Source: CAYTCZ01 sp964436315
GTDB lineage: Bacteria; Actinomycetota; Thermoleophilia; Gaiellales; Gaiellaceae
Reading direction: 5' to 3'
Assembly: GCA_964436315.1 (NCBI GenBank)
Contig: CAYTCZ010000004.1
Coordinates: forward strand, 1-58,775
Length of the DNA stretch: 58,775 nucleotides
The notes under the pieces are model-generated. The model was not told the origin of the DNA and did not search any database. It saw nothing but the letters and a program-made list of their open reading frames with translations. This document shows positions 52,242-58,775 of this stretch, in pieces (the stretch's first letter is position 1; every line of letters begins with the position of its first letter). A program made the translations under genes and the position numbers.

Positions 52242-53357
52242 CTACTTTGCCTGGATCCGCCGAGCGACCGTCGGGCGAGACCGTCGGGCGAGACCGTCGG
52301 GCCAGACGGCCGCCGGCGCGGCAGCTTTTAGTTTCTCGACCACGAGATCGCCGTCGACGACGATCGGCTGCTCGTCGAGGAAGAGACTGCAGTTTCGCAT
52401 CGGAACGTCGAGGTGACAGTGTGTGTTGTTCGGACCGCTCACTTGCGTGTTCGGTCCGGTGGAGAAGAGCACGTTGCCATAGAACCCTCGCAGCTCCATC
52501 CCGTGGCCTCGCTTGTCGGTCGCAAGCGCGGTCCACTTGGCATGCTCGTTCATCCCCCAGCCGATGTGGGCGAGCCCGTAGGCGTCCGGATCGTTGAAGT
52601 TCTCCATGTACTCGCGCAGAACATCTGCGTCGGGTCCGCCCCGGATTTCCTGGATTCGGCCGTCCCGAATCGGCATCTCGATCGGAGACTGGACATACGT
52701 CTTGAACGGAAGAATGACGTCACCGGGAGCAATCACGACTGTGCCGTTGACGCCCGTGTCGGAGCCGTACGTATAGGCCATCCCGCTCGACGTCCAATGG
52801 TCCCATTGCCCTGGCTTGTCCGCGAACCCATATTGGCCGATCGCCGGATACACACCGAGTTCGTACGTGACGTCGGTGCCGAGCTCGTTCGTGAAGCGAA
52901 GACTCTTCGCCTCCCCGAGCAGCGCGACCCCCACGTCGACGCGGCGCGCCATGTCCTCGGTTGGGAACAATCGAGCCAGGACATCGACCGGCTCGATACA
53001 GGTGAGGATCCGCGTTCCTGACTCCTGGATCTCAACGAGCTCCTTCGAGTGGAGCAGGAACATGCAGTCGATGACGACGTCGGCCTGTTTCAAAGCTTCG
53101 ATCGCTGCACGATTGCCGACGAGCGGTGTCGCGCCCACCTTCCAGACACCAACTTCCCCACCGATGGCAAGCGTGGCGTTCGGGAGCCGGAGATGGAAAG
53201 ACGTCGCTCCGATGCGCTCGGCCGCCGACAGGAAGGCGTCCACGTAATCGGCTCGCTCGTCCCCCTGTGACACGACAACCAGGCTCTCGTCCGCCGAGAC
53301 CTTGCAGAGCTCCAGTTCGCGCTCGCAGAGGTCAATGAAAGACGCGGTACTTAGCAT
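52242..53357 (-). CDS. NicX-like (2,5-dihydroxypyridine 5,6-dioxygenase/M29-like) protein
   Basis: 371 residues. ELELCKVSADESLVVVSQGD and HIGWGMNEHAKW plus THCHLDVPM provide the likely metal residues of the NicX group, whose fold resembles M29 aminopeptidases. NicX opens a hydroxylated pyridine ring. GGAGGAG lies 5-6 nt before the ATG. The last 20 residues are encoded by a 13-bp tandem repeat that is not a multiple of three, so the tail (RRSRPTVARRIQAK) is probably altered. Whether it is dioxygenase or peptidase is open. Confidence 0.82.
   Translation of the reverse strand: MLSTASFIDLCERELELCKVSADESLVVVSQGDERADYVDAFLSAAERIGATSFHLRLPNATLAIGGEVGVWKVGATPLVGNRAAIEALKQADVVIDCMFLLHSKELVEIQESGTRILTCIEPVDVLARLFPTEDMARRVDVGVALLGEAKSLRFTNELGTDVTYELGVYPAIGQYGFADKPGQWDHWTSSGMAYTYGSDTGVNGTVVIAPGDVILPFKTYVQSPIEMPIRDGRIQEIRGGPDADVLREYMENFNDPDAYGLAHIGWGMNEHAKWTALATDKRGHGMELRGFYGNVLFSTGPNTQVSGPNNTHCHLDVPMRNCSLFLDEQPIVVDGDLVVEKLKAAAPAAVWPDGLARRSRPTVARRIQAK
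52266..52304. repeat. 13-bp tandem repeat, about three copies
   Basis: GACCGTCGGGCGA occurs at 52266-52278 and 52279-52291; a third copy with one mismatch is at 52292-52304. Inside the 3' end of the NicX-like gene. Confidence 0.9.
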
Positions 53358-53380
53358 GAACTCCTCCGTTCACGTAAACC

Positions 53381-53800
53381 CTACGACCAGCGCGGCTCGT
53401 CGTCAGGAACCGGTACGTACCCAGCCGAGTCGAGGTCCGCCGCACCCGCCAGAACCCAGTAGATGACGAGATCCTCTTCACCGGCGGCTCGGATCTTGTG
53501 AGGCACCTCTCGAGGAATGAAGCAGATGTCGCCGGGGCCGACTTCCAGCGTCTTATCGCCGACGACCTGCTCGCCTCGACCGCTGGTCACAAGGACGACC
53601 TCCTCGGCGTTGGGGTGGTAGTGCATCTCGTGCGTACCGCGCTTGCCCGGTGGCCCGCCCGGATACGTCGTCTCTCCGAAGGCAACGAGCTCGGCTCCTG
53701 CCTGCTCGGGGCCGATCACCCAGCGGATGTCCAGGTGATCGAACGGCCCGGGAAAGTCCGCCGCCGGCGTGGTATCGGCGCGAAAAACCTTTGGTTCCAT
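53381..53800 (-). CDS. cupin-domain protein
   Basis: 139 residues: MHYHPNAEEVVLVTSGRGEQ and CFIPREVPHKIRAAG provide both cupin motifs. Its start overlaps the stop of the alpha/beta hydrolase gene by 1 nt, and the NicX-like gene follows. Likely metal-dependent; role in the pathway unknown. Confidence 0.9.
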   Translation of the reverse strand: MEPKVFRADTTPAADFPGPFDHLDIRWVIGPEQAGAELVAFGETTYPGGPPGKRGTHEMHYHPNAEEVVLVTSGRGEQVVGDKTLEVGPGDICFIPREVPHKIRAAGEEDLVIYWVLAGAADLDSAGYVPVPDDEPRWS

Positions 53801-54639
53801 CAGGAGCCGTCCTGTGCAGCGCGATCGGTTCCCGCCGACGCCAACAGCTGATCGACGAACTTGACGATGGCATCGCCCACCAGCTCTGGCGCCTCGGTCG
53901 GCATCGTGTGCCCAACGCCGGGCAACTCCACGAATTGACCCCGGGGAAGCTGACTAGCCAGCGCCTTCCCCGCCTCGGGGACGGTCCGATCGTCGTCGCT
54001 TCCGGATACCACCAGCACGGGATTTCGAATGTGGGGGAGATCTGCCGTCAGATCCTCAAGCTCTGCGAATGATCGGCACGTTCGAACGTAGTTGGCCTGA
54101 TCGTTGGCGAGAACCATCGCCCGATAGCGATCGAAAAGATCGGGCGAACGCTCCAGGCTCGCCGACGAGAGCGGAGGGTTGCTCGACCACACCTCGTCGA
54201 CCCAGCGCTCGAAACCGATTTTGTCGATCAGATCGGCGGCTTGCGCAAAGCGCGGGCCAAGGCTCGACAGACGTGGGTCCGCGCCCATGAGAACGAGCGC
54301 TTCAACGTCTTCCGGCCACTGGAGGGCGTACTTCATCGCGATCCCAGCTCCCAGCGAGTGACCGACGACGACAGGGCGCTCGATCTCGAGAGCCCCAAGC
54401 AGAGCACGAACGTCCTGTGACCACACCGCAAGCGAAAGTGGGGCCTCCTCGGTCTCGGTGGTTGCGCCCGCGGCCCGGAGGTCGAGCCTGAGCACCTGGT
54501 AGTGCGGCAGAAGCTGGGGGGCCAAGTCCTCCCAGATCACCAGCGAGGCTCCGAGGCCATGAATGAGCACCAGCAACGGGCCAGTTCCCGATAGCTCATA
54601 GTTGACCACCAAGCACCCGTTGACGGGGACGGTACTCAA
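53800..54639 (-). CDS. alpha/beta hydrolase
   Basis: 279 residues with HGLGASLVIWEDL (oxyanion), nucleophile VVGHSLGAGIA, Asp in VVSGSDDDRTVP and His in LPGVGHTMP: a complete triad. Group of carboxyl ester or C-C bond hydrolases seen in aromatic ring-fission paths. It is first in the leftward operon (hydrolase, cupin, NicX-like, anchored hydrolase-like) that diverges from the GntR gene. Confidence 0.92.
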   Translation of the reverse strand: MSTVPVNGCLVVNYELSGTGPLLVLIHGLGASLVIWEDLAPQLLPHYQVLRLDLRAAGATTETEEAPLSLAVWSQDVRALLGALEIERPVVVGHSLGAGIAMKYALQWPEDVEALVLMGADPRLSSLGPRFAQAADLIDKIGFERWVDEVWSSNPPLSSASLERSPDLFDRYRAMVLANDQANYVRTCRSFAELEDLTADLPHIRNPVLVVSGSDDDRTVPEAGKALASQLPRGQFVELPGVGHTMPTEAPELVGDAIVKFVDQLLASAGTDRAAQDGS

Positions 54640-54724
54640 CCCTCAGAATCCTCTGGCTTTTCGTTCGGATCCGAGCCCGATCTCACGCTGCTCCAGGTCG
54701 GTCAGAAGTGCCTCCAGGTGAACG

Positions 54725-54737
54725 GTATAAGATATAA
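54725..54737. promoter_or_regulatory. TATA-N3-TATA dyad upstream of the GntR gene
   Basis: GTATA AGA TATAA, between divergent hydrolase and GntR genes. It keeps the TATA-N3-TATA core of the sites at 42597 and 57691 with weaker outer bases. Confidence 0.4.
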
Positions 54738-54808
54738 GATTGCATCGACCGCCGTTAGCTCGGGCCTCTCTGGCGATCATGCAGCGTTTCTCGAGCAAGG
54801 GTGAAGCG

Positions 54809-55504
54809 GTGTCCGAAGAGACCATACAGCGGACGAGCGTGGTCGATGCGGTAACGGAGCGCCTCCGTGAAGAGATCCTCCACGGCGAGATTCAGCCGGG
54901 CGAGAGAATCCGCGTCTCGGCACTCGAGCAGCGGTTCTCGGTCAGCCACATCCCGATCAGGGAAGCACTTCGGCGGCTCGAGAGCGAGGGCCTGGTCGTA
55001 ACCTCACCGCAGCGGGCGACCCTCGCGGCGGACGTCAGCCTCACCGATCTCGACGGGCTCTACGATCTCCGCCGAATCATCGAGGCACAAGTCGCCCGAC
55101 GTGCCGTCTCCCAGATGACCGACGAGGACCTGCAAGTCATCCGCGACGCTCTCGCCGCGATGGAGGCAATCGACGACCCCCAGTCGACAGAGTTCTGGCA
55201 GCTCCATCGGGAGTTCCACTGGGCCATTCTCGCTCCGGCAGGCACCGATTGGATTCGCCGAGTCCTCGATCAGCTCTGGCAGTCAGCCGAGCGCTACGTT
55301 CGGCTTTCGACCCGTGCAGGCGGTCGCTTCGGTACGGCCATGCAAGAGCACCACGAGATCCTCGAAGCATGCGAGGCGCGCGATCCAGATCGCCTGACGG
55401 AACTCATCGACCAGCACCTCGTCCGAACCGAGCTAGCCGTCCGGGAGAGCTATCCGGAGCTCCGCCGGGAGAGCAACGACGAAGAACTGGGGTCAGGTCT
55501 CTGA
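54809..55504 (+). CDS. GntR-type regulator, FCD subfamily
   Basis: About 232 residues from GTG 54809. Winged helix: ILHGEIQPGERIRVSALEQR and HIPIREALRRLESEGLV; FCD domain: DLRRIIEAQVARRAVSQM, LHREFHWAIL and QEHHEILEACEAR. GTG 54809 follows AAGGGTGA; an ATG at 54779 has no ribosome site. It is divergent from the hydrolase operon. The last five residues and the stop lie inside the 53-bp palindrome, so the C-terminus may have been replaced by an insertion. Confidence 0.9.
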   Translation: MSEETIQRTSVVDAVTERLREEILHGEIQPGERIRVSALEQRFSVSHIPIREALRRLESEGLVVTSPQRATLAADVSLTDLDGLYDLRRIIEAQVARRAVSQMTDEDLQVIRDALAAMEAIDDPQSTEFWQLHREFHWAILAPAGTDWIRRVLDQLWQSAERYVRLSTRAGGRFGTAMQEHHEILEACEARDPDRLTELIDQHLVRTELAVRESYPELRRESNDEELGSGL

Positions 55505-55541
55505 TGTTGCAGCTGAGCTGCAACATCAGAGACCTGACCCC
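55489..55541. mobile_element. perfect 53-bp palindrome, REP/REPIN-like
   Basis: Arms of 26 bases (55489-55514 and 55516-55541) are exact inverse complements about a single G. The outer bases GGGGTCAGGTCT resemble ends of repeats I associate with REP-associated tyrosine transposases; this is from memory and unverified. It lies between convergent genes and would also form a strong bidirectional terminator. Confidence 0.6.
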
Positions 55542-55543
55542 GG

Positions 55544-55894
55544 CTATCGCTCCTTCGGCTTGTAGCGGTCTGCGTCCGCAAAGACGTCGACACCGATATA
55601 GCCGGGATGGATGACGGCGCTGTGCGGGACGCCGGGCGGCACGTAGTACGTCTCGCCGGCGCCGTACATTCGGGTTTCGCCGCCGATCGTGAAATCGATC
55701 TTGCCCTCGAGGACGACCCCCCACTGCGCACCGTGTGAGTGCTCCGGGAGATCGACCCCCTCCGGGATCTCGAAGAACATCGCCATCGCATCCTCCGTCT
55801 GCAACATCCGTGCCTGAAGTCCCGCGAGCGGACTGTCCGGCTCCGGCAGCTCCCTGATGAATTCCGGGAAGTACGCGGGCTCTCCCATATTCAC
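55544..55894 (-). CDS. cupin-domain protein
   Basis: 116 residues: PEHSHGAQWGVVLEGKIDFT and YYVPPGVPHSAVIH, a single cupin. Starts at GTG 55894 or ATG 55888 after GAGGTGG. Its stop is 2 nt from the palindrome. Last gene of a PhyH / SDR / cupin operon; start lies 6 nt after the SDR stop. Confidence 0.9.
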   Translation of the reverse strand: MNMGEPAYFPEFIRELPEPDSPLAGLQARMLQTEDAMAMFFEIPEGVDLPEHSHGAQWGVVLEGKIDFTIGGETRMYGAGETYYVPPGVPHSAVIHPGYIGVDVFADADRYKPKER

Positions 55895-55900
55895 GCCACC

Positions 55901-56743
55901 TCATTCCTGTGATTGCGGTTCTTCGACGTAGCCCTCGAGCGGATACACGAGGATCCCTCCGTCGACCGGAAGGAGAACTCCTGTGACGAACGCGGCCATA
56001 TCCGAGGCGAGGAAGACAACTGCCCGCCCGATGTCGTCAGGGGTGCAGAGTCGCCGAAGCGGAGTTCGTTCGATGATGCCGTCCCATTGCGCTTCGATGT
56101 CGATGCCCTCCGGTGCGCCTTCCTTGATGAAGGCCACGACACCCTCCGTCATCGCCGCGCCGGGACAGACGGCGTTCACTCGAATCCCGTGTGGAGCAAG
56201 CTCCATCGCAAGCGATCGCGTCAGGCCGGCGAGGGCGTGTTTCGACGTCGTGTAGTGCGAGAGGCCCTGCGCGGAAGAGCGGAACGCATCCACGGAGGCG
56301 ACGTTCACGATCGCGCCGCCCTCGCCGTCTTCGAGCATCACCCGTGCGACCGCTTGCGAGACGTTGAACGCCCCGACGACGTTCACTCGCAGAATCCGCT
56401 CGAACTCGGCCGGCGGCATGTGCTGTGCGAGGTAGTTCGAGAAGACGCCCGCGTTGTTCACGAGGATGTCGACCCGGCCGGTGCGTCGACGCGCCGCGTC
56501 GACCATTCGGCCGACCGCGCCCTCGTCGGCTATGTCAACGCCATAGGGAGCCGCCTCGTAGCCAGCTTCCTCGAGCTCGTTCGCCTTCGCTTGGGCGCCG
56601 GCCTCATTCAGATCGCTGATGACCACGATCGCCCCCGCCTCGGCCAGCCGCGCCGAGATTGCAGCTCCAAAGCCCTGGGCTGCTCCGGTCACGATGGCGG
56701 AGCGACCGGTGAGGTCAATCAGATCCTGGAGCGGTGTGGTCAA
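55901..56743 (-). CDS. short-chain dehydrogenase/reductase
   Basis: 280 residues: TGAAQGFGAAISARLAEAG, NNAGVFSNYLAQ, NVASVDAFRSS, SHYTTSKHALAG with Tyr and Lys intact. TTG start at 56743. Its sequence is close to that of the SDR at 41773 (VNNAGVFSNY, TTSKHA), which has lost the Tyr. Between PhyH and the cupin gene. Confidence 0.92.
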   Translation of the reverse strand: MTTPLQDLIDLTGRSAIVTGAAQGFGAAISARLAEAGAIVVISDLNEAGAQAKANELEEAGYEAAPYGVDIADEGAVGRMVDAARRRTGRVDILVNNAGVFSNYLAQHMPPAEFERILRVNVVGAFNVSQAVARVMLEDGEGGAIVNVASVDAFRSSAQGLSHYTTSKHALAGLTRSLAMELAPHGIRVNAVCPGAAMTEGVVAFIKEGAPEGIDIEAQWDGIIERTPLRRLCTPDDIGRAVVFLASDMAAFVTGVLLPVDGGILVYPLEGYVEEPQSQE

Positions 56744-56788
56744 CGTCCGGTCAGGAACCTACCGGAGCGATCGCAGAGCCGCGAGACA

Positions 56789-57661
56789 CTAGAAGGGCAC
56801 GATGGGGAAGTACCGGCCGCCAAGCGGCTCACCGATTGCGATGCCTACCTCGTCGTCCGAGTAGTTGTAGTCGTACCTGCGTGAGCCGACCCAGATCGCG
56901 CCGTCGGCGCAGTAACGCGGGACGAAGCTGCGCCGGGGCCGATCAGTGGTGTTCGGACCCGAGGCGTGCCAAAGGAGCGGGTTGTGCATCGAGACCTCGC
57001 CCGCCCGAAGCTCACAGATGGCGATTTCGAGACCGAGCTCTTCGGGATCCTCGACGGCCTTAACCGTTGAGGGACGGCGCTCCTCGTAGTACGTCGATCC
57101 GGTTCCGAAGGCCGCTGGAAGACGCTCACCGAGATGGTGACTGCCAACCGCCATGCGCATGGCACCGTTGGCCTCGGTCACGTCGTCGAGGGCAATCCAC
57201 GCCGTCGTCTGGGTCGGCGCAGTGAGCGGCCAGTACGCGTAATCCGAGTGCCAGTTCAGGGTCCCCCCGGTGCCGGGCTCCTTGTAGATCAGCCCGTCCT
57301 CGAGGAGTCGGATCTGCCGGGCTCCGACCAGCTGTGCCGACCAGCGGGCAAGCGTCGGTGAGAACGCAACCTCCCGAAAGTCACCGTCCTGAAGCCAGAG
57401 GTTGAAGAGGAATCCGACCGACTTCCCGGGCTCGGGCGGCGCCTTCTCGTCCTCGGGCCAGAGAGACGGGTCGAGGAGGTCGTATTCACGTCCAGCCTTG
57501 GCCTCGCGTTTTCGAGCTCGGTCCAGGCCGGCACGCAAGCGCTCGATCTGTTCATCGGTCAGGACCTTCCCGGGTCGAATGAACCCGCGCTCGTAGTACT
57601 CGATGATCTCGTCGGCATCGAGCGGCGTCGTGCGGATATCTGTGCTTGCCTGCGTGGACAC
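56789..57661 (-). CDS. phytanoyl-CoA dioxygenase (PhyH) family protein
   Basis: 290 residues. Fe(II)/2-oxoglutarate enzymes; the metal motif HSDYAYWPL (HxD) and the distal His in NPLLWHASGPNTTDRPRRS with the 2-oxoglutarate Arg are present. Hydroxylates a C-H bond of an unknown substrate. First in the leftward PhyH / SDR / cupin set, whose order suggests hydroxylation then oxidation. A CTATA-N3-TATAG dyad is 30 nt upstream. Confidence 0.92.
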   Translation of the reverse strand: MSTQASTDIRTTPLDADEIIEYYERGFIRPGKVLTDEQIERLRAGLDRARKREAKAGREYDLLDPSLWPEDEKAPPEPGKSVGFLFNLWLQDGDFREVAFSPTLARWSAQLVGARQIRLLEDGLIYKEPGTGGTLNWHSDYAYWPLTAPTQTTAWIALDDVTEANGAMRMAVGSHHLGERLPAAFGTGSTYYEERRPSTVKAVEDPEELGLEIAICELRAGEVSMHNPLLWHASGPNTTDRPRRSFVPRYCADGAIWVGSRRYDYNYSDDEVGIAIGEPLGGRYFPIVPF

Positions 57662-57690
57662 GTCCCCTCCAAGGCTGGCTGCGCGATCGG

Positions 57691-57705
57691 CCTATAATTT
57701 ATAGG
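57691..57705. promoter_or_regulatory. CCTATAA-T-TTATAGG palindrome (candidate operator / bidirectional -10)
   Basis: A perfect 15-bp palindrome between the divergent PhyH and deacetylase genes. It contains CTATA-N3-TATAG as at 42597 and TATAAT/TATAAA, which are -10-like on both strands. It lies 8 nt before the GTG of the deacetylase gene. Confidence 0.5.
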
Positions 57706-57713
57706 ATCGCTGC

Positions 57714-58574
57714 GTGGCGACCATTCTGGTCGGATACGACACGGAGGCAGCTGCAGTAGGCGAGGGCCTCGCGCGCTTCCTGGGTCCCGAAGTCCCGCAA
57801 TACCGCCCGGCGCTCGATCCCGAGTCGACGGTTCGAGGTCTCGAACTGATGACACGCGCCCACGCCGAGGTTGGCGTTCCGGGGACGCTCTTCATCTGCG
57901 GCCGAACGCTCCTGCACTCGCTCGACGCCGTCAAGGCGGCCAACGAGACCGGGCTCTTCGACGTTCAGCAACACACGTACAGTCACCTGCTGTTCCGTGA
58001 CGTCTCCTATACGGCCGCTGAGGGTGCCACCGCGGTTATTGAGGCTTCCCCGCCGGTCGCGCTCAAGTCAGAGCTGACGTGGACCTCGCAGCTGATTCGC
58101 GAACACATCGGGAACGAGGTCGTGGGACTGCGAACACCCTTCGGGTACTACCGCGGCTTACGGGGACGACCGGATCTTCTCGAAGTCGTTCGCGACTCCG
58201 GAATTCGCTACGTGAGCTCGTGGCTGCGCAACGCGGAGGACAACAACCCCACGCCCTGGGAGCAGTCGTTCACGTACGAGGACGAGGGCTTCCCGGACAT
58301 CCTCGAAATTCCGTCCCAGTTCTGGCTCGACGGAATCTGGTTCGACCAGCACGGGTGGGGAAACGGCGCGGAATTCCTTGAAGCGCTCAAGGGCGCCGTC
58401 GACGAGATCGTCGAGAAGGATCTCGTCTACGCGTCCTGCTTCCATGAGTGGGCGCTGCTCTCTTCTGATGAGGAAAGCACCGGCTGGCTTCGGGGCTTCC
58501 TCCAGTACGCGAGGGAGCGCGGCGTCGAGGTGCTCACGTACACGGACTACTGGCGCCGGCAAACGGCCACATAA
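57714..58574 (+). CDS. NodB-type polysaccharide deacetylase family protein (paralogue 2)
   Basis: 286 residues from GTG 57714: ATILVGYDTEAAAVGEGL, QQHTYSHLLFRDV, RTPFGYYRGL, and FHEWALLSSDEE...YTDYWRR. Same motif order and length as paralogue 1 at 39380, with many identical blocks (FDVQQHT, PTPW, YEDEGFP). Probably acts on an amide of the same island. No Shine-Dalgarno sequence before the GTG; transcript may be leaderless or short-leadered because the dyad is only 8 nt away. Confidence 0.9.
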   Translation: MATILVGYDTEAAAVGEGLARFLGPEVPQYRPALDPESTVRGLELMTRAHAEVGVPGTLFICGRTLLHSLDAVKAANETGLFDVQQHTYSHLLFRDVSYTAAEGATAVIEASPPVALKSELTWTSQLIREHIGNEVVGLRTPFGYYRGLRGRPDLLEVVRDSGIRYVSSWLRNAEDNNPTPWEQSFTYEDEGFPDILEIPSQFWLDGIWFDQHGWGNGAEFLEALKGAVDEIVEKDLVYASCFHEWALLSSDEESTGWLRGFLQYARERGVEVLTYTDYWRRQTAT

Positions 58575-58644
58575 TTCAGTGCGCCACCTAGCACGCCGGT
58601 CGCACCAGGCGTACTGTGTAATCACAAGCTCGGAGTCGGGTTCC

Positions 58645-58775
58645 GTGGCTATAGGCGCAGACCCCCGCATCGGCACCGAAATCGCCGCCTACCGGATCGA
58701 GGCCCTGCTCGGACGGGGCGGGATGGGGATCGTCTACCGGGCCGAGGATCTCGCCCTCGACCGCAAGGTCGCCCT
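58645..58775 (+). CDS. serine/threonine protein kinase, N-terminal fragment (window edge)
   Basis: From GTG 58645 the frame reads ADPRIGTEIAAYRIEALLGRGGMGIVYRAEDLALDRKVA, the glycine-rich loop and the start of the VAIK strand of a PknB-like Hanks kinase. The rest lies outside the window. Start chosen as the first GTG in frame; the ribosome site is weak. Confidence 0.9.
   Translation, partial: MAIGADPRIGTEIAAYRIEALLGRGGMGIVYRAEDLALDRKVA

Noticed and set aside
55489..55541. Insertion sequence with transposase
   Set aside because: No transposase frame or target duplication is visible; only the palindrome remains, so it is treated as REP-like or a terminator.

Overview
The window is a scaffold fragment of a high-GC bacterium. 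Gene style suggests an actinobacterium, perhaps of the Thermoleophilia type: frequent GTG/TTG starts, a class E sortase, an FeS-type uracil-DNA glycosylase, a FadR-like regulator next to catabolic genes, a tRNA without encoded CCA, and a PknB-like kinase at the right edge. This placement is inference only. Two runs of 100 N (8517-8616 and 27159-27258) are assembly gaps; the second cuts two genes.

Region 1 (1-19.9 kb) is a mosaic of short housekeeping or envelope operons: acyltransferase / DegT-like / glycerol-3-phosphate dehydrogenase; two DUF3179 proteins; a CcdA / TlpA-like thiol module with a zf-HC2 protein and IolC-like kinase; an ECF sigma factor; a sortase; a DNA glycosylase; tRNA-Ser; a membrane-bound cytochrome c; and UppP. 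It also holds a cluster of decayed genes at 13.9-16.4 kb (epimerase, FMN reductase, GNAT, thioredoxin) around an intact sigma factor. The second DUF3179 gene has UGA exactly where its paralogue has the first Cys of CPLC, followed by a SECIS-like hairpin, so it is a selenoprotein candidate. It also carries a one-base frameshift.

Region 2 (20-58.6 kb) is a dense catabolic island. A tightly overlapping plus-strand operon (20.4-26.4 kb) encodes RraA-like, MBL-fold, SDR, TPP-dependent E1 alpha and beta, a stand-alone lipoyl domain and a family-5 solute-binding protein without a signal peptide. It is followed by an amidohydrolase and, across a gap, a fused hydantoinase/oxoprolinase A+B. A minus-strand operon (38.5-30.9 kb) encodes DapA-like aldolase, GntR regulator, split HyuA and HyuB, a small Cys-rich protein, RidA, D-threonine-aldolase-like enzyme and a second RidA. 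Next come SDR / NodB-type deacetylase / M81 peptidase, then a sugar-type ABC importer joined to an M20 peptidase, a CocE hydrolase and an SDR (42.8-51.4 kb). The last part has a NicX-like enzyme, cupins, alpha/beta hydrolases, a GntR regulator, a PhyH dioxygenase and a second deacetylase paralogue. Together these suggest uptake and stepwise opening of cyclic amide/imide or peptide-like compounds; the substrate cannot be read from sequence.

The island shares regulatory signs. A TATA-N3-TATA dyad, CTATA-N3-TATAG in its complete form, lies in three divergent promoter regions, one of them in front of the 54.8 kb GntR gene. Three genes have strong Shine-Dalgarno sequences but non-canonical starts (CTG, CTG, ACG). 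A perfect 53-bp palindrome resembling REP-type repeats lies at 55.5 kb and supplies the end of the GntR gene.
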